Below are positions 31,192 through 38,335 of a DNA stretch of 38,335 nt, piece after piece. Every line of letters starts with the position of its first letter. Within the stretch, counting starts at the first letter, position 1. The notes beneath the pieces are model-generated. The model did not search any database and was not told where the DNA came from. It was given only the letters and a program-made list of their open reading frames with translations. The DNA is from Bordetella parapertussis. Lineage in GTDB: Bacteria > Pseudomonadota > Gammaproteobacteria > Burkholderiales > Burkholderiaceae_C. A program made the translations under genes and the position numbers. The stretch lies in assembly GCA_945873925.1 (NCBI GenBank), contig CAMCES010000014.1:1-38335 (forward strand), given 5' to 3'.

Positions 31192-33216
31192 ATGAGCCAA
31201 ACTCTACAAGCCTCTAGCTTGCTCACCATCGCTTTGGCGCCATTGGTGGGTGCCGTGCTCGCCGGTATCTGGGGCACCCGTTTGGGCGGTGACCGGATGG
31301 GCCGTCGCGTCTCGCACAGCCTGACTATCTTGGGTATTGTGATCTCCTTTGTTTTGTCTGCGCAAACCCTCTACAGCGTGGTGCATGACGGTGCCCGTTT
31401 CAATGAAACGATTTACACCTGGATGGAGGTTGGCGGTTTAACCATGGAAATTGGTTTCATGGTGGATGGCTTGACGGCGATGATGATGTGCGTGGTGACC
31501 TTCGTGTCCCTGATGGTGCACATCTACACCATCGGTTACATGGCAGAGGACGAGGGTTACAACCGTTTCTTCTCCTACATCTCTTTGTTTACTTTCTCGA
31601 TGTTGATGCTGGTCATGAGCAACAACTTGCTACAGCTGTTTTTTGGATGGGAAGCTGTGGGCCTTGTGTCTTACCTTCTGATTGGTTTTTGGTTCAACAA
31701 ACCCACCGCTGTTTTTGCCAACATGAAAGCTTTTTTGGTCAACCGTGTGGGTGACTTTGGATTCATTTTGGGCATTGGTTTGATTGCTGCCTATACCGGC
31801 TCGCTGAACTACACAGACATTTTTTCGCGCACCGCTGAATTGGCCAACATGGAATTTCCATGGTTGATGTTGGGTCAAGAAACCATGTTGGTCACGGTCA
31901 TTTGTATCTGCTTGTTCATTGGCGCAATGGGTAAATCAGCCCAGTTCCCTTTGCATGTGTGGTTACCGGACTCCATGGAAGGACCTACCCCGATTTCAGC
32001 CCTGATCCATGCAGCAACCATGGTGACGGCTGGCATTTTCATGGTGGCGCGCATGTCTCCCTTGTTTGAACTCTCTGACACTGCCTTGAACCTGATCATG
32101 GTGATCGGTGCGATCACTGCTTTGTTCATGGGTTTCTTGGGTATTGTGCAAAATGACATCAAGCGGGTGGTGGCGTATTCCACCCTGTCACAACTGGGCT
32201 ACATGACCGTGGCCCTCGGTGCGTCTGCATACTCGGTTGCGGTTTTCCACCTGATGACGCATGCCTTCTTCAAGGCACTGTTGTTCTTGGCTGCAGGGTC
32301 GGTCATCATGGGTTTGCACCACAACCAAGACATCCGTTGGATGGGAGGGGTACGCAAATACATGCCAATCACCTGGATCACATTCTTGTTGGGTTCCTTG
32401 GCCTTGATTGGCACGCCGTTGTTCTCGGGTTTTTACTCGAAAGACAGCATCATTGAAGCCGTTGCTGCCAGCAACCTGCCTGCTGCCTCTTGGGCCTATG
32501 TCGCGGTATTGGCCGGGGTTTTCATCACCGCCTTTTATTCGTTTCGCCTGTATTTCTTGGTCTTCCACGGTCAAGAACGTTTCGAGCAGCATCCTGATGC
32601 GCAGCACGATCAGCACGGCCATGGTGAACACCATGCGCCGCACGAACCCCCGTGGGTGGTCACCGTGCCACTGGTGTTGTTAGCGATTCCTTCGGTCTTT
32701 ATTGGCTACTTGACGATAGGGCCCATGTTGTTTGGGGACTTCTTCAAAGACGCGATCACGGTCAACGCCAGCGCTCATCCCGCGATGCATGAGTTGCAAG
32801 ACAAATTCCGTGGTGCGATGGCCATGGCAGAGCACGGCTTGGTGACTTGGCCTTTTTGGCTGGCACTGGCCGGCGTTGTCTCATCTTTTTATTGCTACAT
32901 GATCAACCCTGCATTGCCTGCCGCTGTTGAACGCATGTTCAAGCCTGTGCACACCCTGTTGGTTAACAAGTACTACCTGGACGCGTTCAATGAACAAGTG
33001 TTGGCGCGCGGCACCCGTTACCTGGCCAGTGTTTTGTGGAAGCGAGGTGACCAAGGTTTGATTGATGGCTGGTTGGTCAATGGCTCTTGGCGCTTGGTTG
33101 GGAAGCTGTCTAACAGCGTCAGGCGTTTGCAATCGGGTTTTCTCTACCACTACGCATTGCTCATGATTTTGGGCATGTTTGGTCTGATCACCTGGTTTGT
33201 TTGGCTCAAACCATGA
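31192..33216 (+). CDS. nuoL: NADH-quinone oxidoreductase subunit L
   Basis: The most distal antiporter-like proton pump subunit of complex I. The 674 residues form about 16 helices, with the long lateral helix expected in the last 100 residues. The core signatures are LFFGWEAVGLVSYLLIGFW (Glu on helix 5), MGKSAQFPLHVWLPDSMEGP, TPISALIHAATMVTAGIF (Lys/His relay) and RVVAYSTLSQLGYM. A His-rich cytosolic loop (HPDAQHDQHGHGEHHAPHEP) occurs near residue 475; such loops are common in this subunit. nuoM follows after 46 bases. Confidence 0.97.
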   Translation: MSQTLQASSLLTIALAPLVGAVLAGIWGTRLGGDRMGRRVSHSLTILGIVISFVLSAQTLYSVVHDGARFNETIYTWMEVGGLTMEIGFMVDGLTAMMMCVVTFVSLMVHIYTIGYMAEDEGYNRFFSYISLFTFSMLMLVMSNNLLQLFFGWEAVGLVSYLLIGFWFNKPTAVFANMKAFLVNRVGDFGFILGIGLIAAYTGSLNYTDIFSRTAELANMEFPWLMLGQETMLVTVICICLFIGAMGKSAQFPLHVWLPDSMEGPTPISALIHAATMVTAGIFMVARMSPLFELSDTALNLIMVIGAITALFMGFLGIVQNDIKRVVAYSTLSQLGYMTVALGASAYSVAVFHLMTHAFFKALLFLAAGSVIMGLHHNQDIRWMGGVRKYMPITWITFLLGSLALIGTPLFSGFYSKDSIIEAVAASNLPAASWAYVAVLAGVFITAFYSFRLYFLVFHGQERFEQHPDAQHDQHGHGEHHAPHEPPWVVTVPLVLLAIPSVFIGYLTIGPMLFGDFFKDAITVNASAHPAMHELQDKFRGAMAMAEHGLVTWPFWLALAGVVSSFYCYMINPALPAAVERMFKPVHTLLVNKYYLDAFNEQVLARGTRYLASVLWKRGDQGLIDGWLVNGSWRLVGKLSNSVRRLQSGFLYHYALLMILGMFGLITWFVWLKP

Positions 33217-33262
33217 TGATATTTTTGATGCAATTGACTCTTAACCAAAACAGAGAGACGCC

Positions 33263-34741
33263 ATGGGAATCTTGAGCCTGGCCATTTGGACACCGATTTG
33301 TTTTGGTATTTTGCTGCTTGCTTTTGGACGCGATGAGCATGCCAAGGAAGTCCGTTGGCTGGCTTTGTTGGGGGCCTTCGTCAGTTTTGTCATGACCCTG
33401 CCGCTTTATGTCGGCTTTGACAACACCAGTGCCGCCATGCAGTTTGTTGAAAACCTGCCTTGGATTGATCGGTTCAACATGCACTACCACCTGGGTGTGG
33501 ATGGCATCTCGCTGTGGTTTGTATTGCTGACCGCGTTCATCACCCTGGTGGTGATCATTGCCGGTTGGGAGGTCATCACCGAGCGTGTCAACCAATACAT
33601 GGGTGCATTCTTGGTTCTCAGTGGCGTGATGGTTGGGGTATTTTGCGCCTTGGACGGCATGCTCTTTTATGTGTTTTTTGAAGCCACCTTGATTCCGATG
33701 TACCTGATCATTGGTGTCTGGGGGGGGGCCAACCGCATATACGCGGCATTCAAGTTCTTTCTCTACACCTTGCTGGGCTCCTTGCTCATGTTGGTGGCCT
33801 TGGTCTACCTCTACATCAGCTCCAACGGCAGCTTTGACCTCCAAGCCTGGCATCAGCTTCCCCTGTCTTCTCATGCTCAGACTTTGTTGTTCTTTGCTTT
33901 TTTTGCAGCCTTTGCAGTCAAGGTGCCGATGTGGCCAGTGCATACCTGGCTGCCTGATGTGCACGTAGAAGCCCCCACGGGTGGCTCTGCTGTGCTGGCC
34001 GCCATCATGCTCAAGCTGGGTGCTTATGGGTTTTTGCGCTTTGCTTTGCCGATTGCCCCGGATGCTTCACATGAATGGGCTTGGTTGATGATTGCTTTGT
34101 CACTGATTGCGGTGGTGTATGTCGGCTTGGTGGCCGTGGTGCAGCAAGACATGAAAAAACTGGTGGCTTATTCATCGGTGGCCCACATGGGTTTTGTGAC
34201 CCTGGGGTTTTTCATGTTCAGTGAGCTGGGTGTGGGTGGTGGGATTGTGCAAATGATTGCCCATGGCTTTGTATCGGCTGCGATGTTTTTATGCATCGGT
34301 GTCTTATACGACCGGGTGCATTCGCGGGACATAGCCAGCTATGGCGGTGTGGTCAACACCATGCCCAAATTCACTGCTTTTGCGCTCTTGTTTGCCATGG
34401 CCAATTGCGGTTTGCCTGGAACTGCCGGTTTTGTTGGCGAATGGATGGTGATTTTGGCTGCGGTGAAGTTCCATTTTTGGCTTGGCATATTGGCTGCATC
34501 GGCCTTGGTCTTTGGTGCCGCCTACACCCTTTGGATGGTCAAGCGTGTCTACCTCGGCCCGGTGACCAATGCGCAGGTGCGCGAACTGACGGACATCAAT
34601 GGGCGTGAATTTTTCATGCTGGCCTTGTTGGCAGTTGCGGTGTTGTGGATGGGGGTGTATCCCAAGCCTTTCACGGACGTGATGAATGTGTCTGTCAGTC
34701 ATTTGCTTGAGCATGTGTCCATCAGCAAGTTACCCCAATGA
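33263..34741 (+). CDS. nuoM: NADH-quinone oxidoreductase subunit M
   Basis: Antiporter-like proton pump subunit with about 14 helices and 492 residues. Signatures include YVFFEATLIPMYLIIGVWG (helix 5 Glu), FAVKVPMWPVHTWLPDVHVE (broken helix 7, Lys), APTGGSAVLAAIMLKLGAYG and KKLVAYSSVAHMGFVTLG. ATG 33263 is preceded by AGAGAGA. The related NuoL and NuoN flank it in the same order as in nearly all nuo operons. Confidence 0.97.
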   Translation: MGILSLAIWTPICFGILLLAFGRDEHAKEVRWLALLGAFVSFVMTLPLYVGFDNTSAAMQFVENLPWIDRFNMHYHLGVDGISLWFVLLTAFITLVVIIAGWEVITERVNQYMGAFLVLSGVMVGVFCALDGMLFYVFFEATLIPMYLIIGVWGGANRIYAAFKFFLYTLLGSLLMLVALVYLYISSNGSFDLQAWHQLPLSSHAQTLLFFAFFAAFAVKVPMWPVHTWLPDVHVEAPTGGSAVLAAIMLKLGAYGFLRFALPIAPDASHEWAWLMIALSLIAVVYVGLVAVVQQDMKKLVAYSSVAHMGFVTLGFFMFSELGVGGGIVQMIAHGFVSAAMFLCIGVLYDRVHSRDIASYGGVVNTMPKFTAFALLFAMANCGLPGTAGFVGEWMVILAAVKFHFWLGILAASALVFGAAYTLWMVKRVYLGPVTNAQVRELTDINGREFFMLALLAVAVLWMGVYPKPFTDVMNVSVSHLLEHVSISKLPQ

Positions 34742-34771
34742 CCCGACCATGACCCCGACTGGACTTCAACC

Positions 34772-36259
34772 ATGATGCAAAACTTCAACTGGGTGACGGC
34801 TTACCCCGAAATCGTGTTGCTGGTCATGACCTGCGTGATCACCCTGGTCGATCTCTGGGTGAAATCGCCCAAACGGACATTGACATACGCGCTCACCATG
34901 TCGACTTTGGCGGTGGTGGCCGCGCTCGAGGCTTTCTATGCAACAACCAACGGCACCTCCTATGGCTTCGGACAGATGGTGGTGTCGGATGCCATGGGTA
35001 ATTGGCTCAAGTGCTTTGCCACTTTGGCCGTGATGGTCTCCTTGGTCTATGGCCGCCCCTATGCATTTGATCGACAGATGTTGACAGGGGGAGAGTTTTT
35101 CTCCCTGAACCTGCTTGCCTTGCTCGGCATGTTTGTCATGATTTCAGGCAACAACTTCTTGGTGTTGTACCTGGGTCTGGAGTTGCTGACACTCTCAAGC
35201 TATGCCCTGGTGGCACTGCGCCGTGACCACGGGGATGCAACAGAAGCAGCCATGAAGTACTTCGTGTTGGGCGCTTTGGCCAGCGGCTTTTTGCTCTATG
35301 GTTTGTCCATGCTTTACGGTGCCACGGGCAGCTTGGATTTGACCGCTGTCTTCTCCGCTGTGGCCAGTGGCCACATCAAACACCAAGTGTTGGTGTTGGG
35401 TTTGGTGTTTGTGGTGTGTGGCATTGCTTTCAAGCTGGGCGCTGCGCCATTCCACATGTGGGTGCCCGATGTTTACCAAGGCGCACCAACTGCAGTCACC
35501 CTGATGATTGCAGCTGCCCCGAAATTGGCGGCATTTGCATTGATGATGCGATTGCTGGTCGATGGCTTGTTGCCATTGGCGATTGATTGGCAGCAAATGA
35601 TGGTGGTGTTGGCTGTGGTGACCTTGGCGATTGGCAATTTCTCCGCCATTGCCCAATCGAATTTAAAGCGCATGCTGGCTTTTTCGACCATTGCCCAAAT
35701 GGGCTTTGTGTTGATTGGCATGTTGTCTGGGGTGAGCAATGGCAATACCTCCGCTGGTGCCAATGCCTACAGTTCCGCCATGTTCTACATGGTGACTTAT
35801 GTGCTGACTACCTTGGGTGTGTTTGGTGTGATTTTGCTGTTGGCTCGCGAGGGCTTTGAAAGCGAAGAGATTGCCGACTTGGCGGGCTTGAACCAGCGCA
35901 GCCCGTTGTTTGCGGGTGTCATGGCCATTTGTTTGTTTTCTTTGGCGGGTGTACCTCCGCTGGTTGGCTTCTTTGCCAAGTTATCGGTCTTGCAAGCCTT
36001 GGTGGCTTCTGGACAAACCAGCGCTTTGGTTTTGGCGGTTTATGCGGTCTTGATGTCTTTGGTGGGTGCCTTCTACTACCTGCGGGTCATCAAAGTCATG
36101 TACTTTGACCCGCCCCTGACAGCTGTAGCCTTGATGGCTGACACGCAAGTGCGCGTTGTTTTGTCCATCAACGGCGCATTGGTCTTGTTGTTAGGCTTGA
36201 TGCCCGGGGGCTTGATGGCCTTGTGTGCCAATGCCGTGGTTCAAACCTTAGGGACTTGA
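34772..36259 (+). CDS. nuoN: NADH-quinone oxidoreductase subunit N
   Basis: Third antiporter-like pump subunit, 495 residues and about 14 helices. The helix-5 Glu lies in LYLGLELLTLSSYALVAL; others are FKLGAAPFHMWVPDVYQGAP, KRMLAFSTIAQMGFVLIG and the C-terminal GVPPLVGFFAKLSVLQALV. A second ATG three bases on (34775) could also be used. It is the last nuo gene; no clear intrinsic terminator follows, so the DUF1178 gene 45 bases on may be on the same transcript. Confidence 0.97.
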   Translation: MMQNFNWVTAYPEIVLLVMTCVITLVDLWVKSPKRTLTYALTMSTLAVVAALEAFYATTNGTSYGFGQMVVSDAMGNWLKCFATLAVMVSLVYGRPYAFDRQMLTGGEFFSLNLLALLGMFVMISGNNFLVLYLGLELLTLSSYALVALRRDHGDATEAAMKYFVLGALASGFLLYGLSMLYGATGSLDLTAVFSAVASGHIKHQVLVLGLVFVVCGIAFKLGAAPFHMWVPDVYQGAPTAVTLMIAAAPKLAAFALMMRLLVDGLLPLAIDWQQMMVVLAVVTLAIGNFSAIAQSNLKRMLAFSTIAQMGFVLIGMLSGVSNGNTSAGANAYSSAMFYMVTYVLTTLGVFGVILLLAREGFESEEIADLAGLNQRSPLFAGVMAICLFSLAGVPPLVGFFAKLSVLQALVASGQTSALVLAVYAVLMSLVGAFYYLRVIKVMYFDPPLTAVALMADTQVRVVLSINGALVLLLGLMPGGLMALCANAVVQTLGT

Positions 36260-36304
36260 TCAGCGGCTCTGTCTCGCCAGCCTGACTTGTGCCATGATCG
36301 CCAA

Positions 36305-36793
36305 ATGAAAGTCCTTAACCTCCGCTGCCATCACCAGCATGATTTCGAAGGTTGGTTTGCTTCCGAGGACGCGTATCAAACCCAGCGCTCACAAGGCTTG
36401 GTTGAATGTCCGTTCTGTGGTGACAGCCAAATCAACAAAATGCTCAGCGCCCCTCGCTTGAACCTGCTCGGCAAATATGGCTCCGGCATGCAAGAAACTG
36501 CGCCTGAGACCACGGAGCAAGTGGTCAGTCAAGCACAGACCGCGGTGAGCCTCTCAGCCATGCCGGCAGATGTTCGTGCGGCTTGGTTGAAGATGGTTCA
36601 ACACGTCATGACAAACACCGAGGATGTCGGTACCCAATTTGCAGAAGAAGCCCGCAAGATGCATTACGGTGAAGCCCAAGAGCGGGGTATTCGCGGCCAT
36701 GTCAGCCCGCAAGAAACACAGGCTTTGTTGGAAGAGGGCATTGGCGTGTTGCCGTTTCCGTTGCCAGCAGCACTCAAGGGCTCGGTGCATTAA
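36305..36793 (+). CDS. DUF1178 family protein
   Basis: Protein of unknown function, 162 residues, soluble. The DUF1178 pattern is visible: MKVLNLRCHHQHDFEGWFAS at the start, CPFCGDSQINKMLSAPRLN near residues 38-56, then a linker and a helical C-terminal half with GTQFAEEARKMHYGEAQERGIRG. Cys8, the CPFC pair and nearby His residues resemble a zinc ribbon, so metal binding is likely. ATG 36305 is chosen over an upstream start at 36287 because the family begins with M-[KR]-V-x-[ND]-L-x-C. The gene is often found after nuoN in Comamonadaceae, but its role is not known. Confidence 0.85.
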   Translation: MKVLNLRCHHQHDFEGWFASEDAYQTQRSQGLVECPFCGDSQINKMLSAPRLNLLGKYGSGMQETAPETTEQVVSQAQTAVSLSAMPADVRAAWLKMVQHVMTNTEDVGTQFAEEARKMHYGEAQERGIRGHVSPQETQALLEEGIGVLPFPLPAALKGSVH

Positions 36794-36808
36794 GCCCTCT
36801 GGGGTTGA

Positions 36809-36952
36809 TCACTTGTTTTTCAGTTTGCCGCGTGGTGCCACAAAGGTCGTGGGCGCGACAGGGCGGTCACCTGGCACGATGACCTTGGCAGGTGTTGTGT
36901 CTTTCTTTGGCTTTTTAGCCATTTTGTTGCTGCGTTGTTCACCTTTGGCCAT
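36809..36952 (-). CDS. Small Lys-rich hypothetical protein, 47 residues
   Basis: A short gene with a near-perfect Shine-Dalgarno (AAGGAGG, seven bases before ATG 36952). The product begins MAKGEQRSNKMAKKPKKD, continues with a TPAKVIVPGDRPVAP-like middle and ends RGKLKNK. It is very basic, with no hydrophobic segment, and has the look of the small MAKGxxRSNxxxKKPKKD proteins met in many proteobacterial genomes, whose function I do not know. It lies 32 bases after the short-chain dehydrogenase on the same strand and converges with DUF1178, the stops being 15 bases apart. Nucleic-acid or ribosome binding is possible from the charge but not shown. Confidence 0.75.
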   Translation of the reverse strand: MAKGEQRSNKMAKKPKKDTTPAKVIVPGDRPVAPTTFVAPRGKLKNK

Positions 36953-36984
36953 GACATTTCCTCCTTGATGGAGCGATTATCGCC

Positions 36985-37758
36985 TCAGCCTCTGGCCAGC
37001 GTCACACCGCCATCAACCACCAGGGTGTGACCCACCACATAATCACTCGCGTTGCTGCTCAGGTAAATGGCTGCCGCCGCCATGTCCTCGTCTTTGCCAA
37101 TGCGTTTCGCAGGAATGGTCTGTGCAGTGGCATCGCCGTGGTCGCGTGCTTCCCGGTTCATCTCGGAGGCGAAGGCACCGGGTGCGATGGCATTCACACA
37201 GATGCCGTCTTTGATGAGTTCAAGCGACATGCGTTTGGTCAGGTGGATCACACCTGCTTTGCTCGCTGAATAAGAGTAGGTTTCCCAGGGGTTGACCGAG
37301 AGGCCGTCAATGGAGGCAATGTTGATCACCTTGGCCATCTGATGCTTGGCCGCTAGGCGCAGCATGGGGGCCAAGGCTTGCGTCAAGAAAAACGGTGTCT
37401 TCATGTTGAGGTCCACCACCTTGTCCCAACCAGCTTCGGGGAACTCGTCAAACGGCGCGCCCCAGGCCGCACCGGCGTTGTTGATCAAGATGTCCAAGTG
37501 TTTTTCTTTCTCCCCCAACTGCTGCACCAACTGCGCAATGCCTTCTTGGTTTGATATGTCCAAAGGCATGGAGATGCAGGTGCCAAAGGCAGACAGTTCT
37601 TTGGCTGTCTGGTCACATGCAGCGGCTTTGCGGGCCGTGATGTAAACCCGGGCGCCTTGGCACAAGAGGCCTTTGGCGATCATGCGGCCAATGCCGCGTG
37701 AGCCGCCAGTGACGAGGGCCACGCGGCCTTGCAATGAGAAAAGTTCGGTGGTGTTCAT
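36985..37758 (-). CDS. Short-chain dehydrogenase/reductase (SDR), RhlG-like
   Basis: Classical NAD(P)-dependent SDR of 257 residues. The cofactor motif TGGSRGIG is at 17-24 with Arg21, the NNAG motif at 93-96, and the catalytic residues Ser149 (INIASIDG), Tyr163 and Lys167 (YSASK); the family C-terminal end VVGHTLVVDGG is present. An Arg in TARKAA after the second strand suggests NADPH rather than NADH. By eye it is closest to RhlG-type and gluconate 5-dehydrogenase-type SDRs, but substrate cannot be inferred. GGAG six bases before the ATG fixes the start. It lies between glnS (19-base gap) and the 47-residue gene, all on the minus strand. Confidence 0.88.
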   Translation of the reverse strand: MNTTELFSLQGRVALVTGGSRGIGRMIAKGLLCQGARVYITARKAAACDQTAKELSAFGTCISMPLDISNQEGIAQLVQQLGEKEKHLDILINNAGAAWGAPFDEFPEAGWDKVVDLNMKTPFFLTQALAPMLRLAAKHQMAKVINIASIDGLSVNPWETYSYSASKAGVIHLTKRMSLELIKDGICVNAIAPGAFASEMNREARDHGDATAQTIPAKRIGKDEDMAAAAIYLSSNASDYVVGHTLVVDGGVTLARG

Positions 37759-37777
37759 GGTGTCTCCATTTAGATGA

Positions 37778-38335
37778 TTATTTCGCCCAACTGTCCTTCA
37801 ATCCCACCGCACTGTTGAACACCAAGTGTTGAGCCGAGTGATTCACCCGATCCGCCACAAAGTAGCCGAGTCGTTCGAACTGAAACTTCTGATCGGGCAA
37901 GGCATTCAGCAAAGAAGGTTCCACGAAGGCCTGCACCACTTGCAGGCTGTGGGGGTTGAGGGCTTCCAAAAAGTCTTTGCCACCGGCGTCGGGTTGGGCG
38001 TCGCTGAACAAGCGGTCGTACAAACGCACCTCGGCTTGCACGCCATCGACGACGCCCACCCAGGTGATCACGCCTTTGGCTTTCACGCTGTCCGAGCCTG
38101 CCTTGCCGCTCTTGGTTTCAGGAAACACCTTGGCATGCACTTCGGTCACCACGCCGTTGGCGTCTTTGCTGCAACCCGTGCACTCGACCACAAAGCCACC
38201 TTTCAAGCGCACCACCGCGCCGGGGGATGTGGACCCATCGGGGTTGCTTTGTGGCGGGCTCAAACGCTTGTAGCCCTTGGGGGGCACTTCTGCGAAGTCG
38301 TCCCGCTCAATCCACACTTCTTTGCCGATGGTGAA
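37778..38335 (-). CDS. glnS: Glutaminyl-tRNA synthetase, C-terminal part (5' end outside the window)
   Basis: Charges tRNA-Gln with glutamine. About 185 C-terminal residues are present, from FTIGKEVWIERDDFAE onward, covering the two beta-barrel anticodon-binding domains. Family blocks are EVPPKGYKRLSP, KGVITWVGVVDGVQAEVRLYDRLF, VQAFVEPSLLNALPDQKFQFERLGYF and the end VFNSAVGLKDSWAK. The catalytic domain with HIGH and KMSKS lies beyond the right edge. The visible part is intact and ends at a TAA at 37780-37778. Confidence 0.94.
   Translation of the reverse strand, partial: FTIGKEVWIERDDFAEVPPKGYKRLSPPQSNPDGSTSPGAVVRLKGGFVVECTGCSKDANGVVTEVHAKVFPETKSGKAGSDSVKAKGVITWVGVVDGVQAEVRLYDRLFSDAQPDAGGKDFLEALNPHSLQVVQAFVEPSLLNALPDQKFQFERLGYFVADRVNHSAQHLVFNSAVGLKDSWAK

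Noticed and set aside
32590..32650. His-rich stretch in nuoL as a possible inserted element
   Set aside because: It is in frame, in a loop where NuoL proteins vary, and there are no flanking repeats.
36624..36968. 114-residue plus-strand frame after DUF1178
   Set aside because: It covers the 3' end of DUF1178 and the 47-residue minus-strand gene, which has a far better ribosome site and composition.

Overview
The window reads as a chromosomal segment of a betaproteobacterium, order Burkholderiales and most likely family Comamonadaceae (Limnohabitans/Rhodoferax-like). This placement rests on protein character and on the gene order rpsO-pnp-tpiA-secG-tRNA-Leu-nuoA..N, which is typical of that order. 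No 16S gene or database search supports it. Most of the window is housekeeping. I found no insertion sequence, prophage, CRISPR array, toxin-antitoxin pair or integrase.

Left part (1-7.7 kb): a terminator of an upstream gene is followed by an orphan BMP-family binding protein, dcd and rhlE on the plus strand. apaH is convergent with rhlE and divergent from a CNNM/CBS (CorC/HlyC-like) membrane protein. Two minus-strand accessory genes follow. One is a very hydrophilic protein of unknown function with eight tandem 12-14-residue repeats. The other is a cobalamin-binding-domain protein resembling the PpaA/AerR regulators, with a recognisable promoter, tandem 12-bp direct repeats over the -35 and a perfect 17-bp palindrome just upstream. 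This is the least ordinary part of the window.

Middle part (7.7-15.4 kb), minus strand, read right to left: a decayed ybiB/trpD2-like gene, cobA (SUMT), prfB with its programmed +1 frameshift, pepN, fbp, an orphan branched-chain-amino-acid-type binding protein and an 89-residue protein of unknown function. Gaps range from an overlap to 64 bases, so some or all may be one transcript.

Right part (15.4-38.3 kb), plus strand: tsaD, a class I/II aminotransferase, rpsO, pnp (separated from rpsO by two strong hairpins), tpiA, secG, tRNA-Leu(GAG) with its own promoter, and a complete 14-gene nuoA-N operon for respiratory complex I, followed by a DUF1178 gene. The minus strand at the end carries a 47-residue Lys-rich gene with a strong Shine-Dalgarno, a short-chain dehydrogenase, and the 3' part of glnS, which runs off the window.

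Functionally the window joins central carbon metabolism (fbp, tpiA), translation and RNA turnover (rpsO, pnp, prfB, tsaD, rhlE, glnS, tRNA-Leu), nucleotide housekeeping (dcd, apaH), siroheme synthesis (cobA), protein export (secG) and aerobic respiration (nuo). No intergenic stretch exceeds 300 bases.
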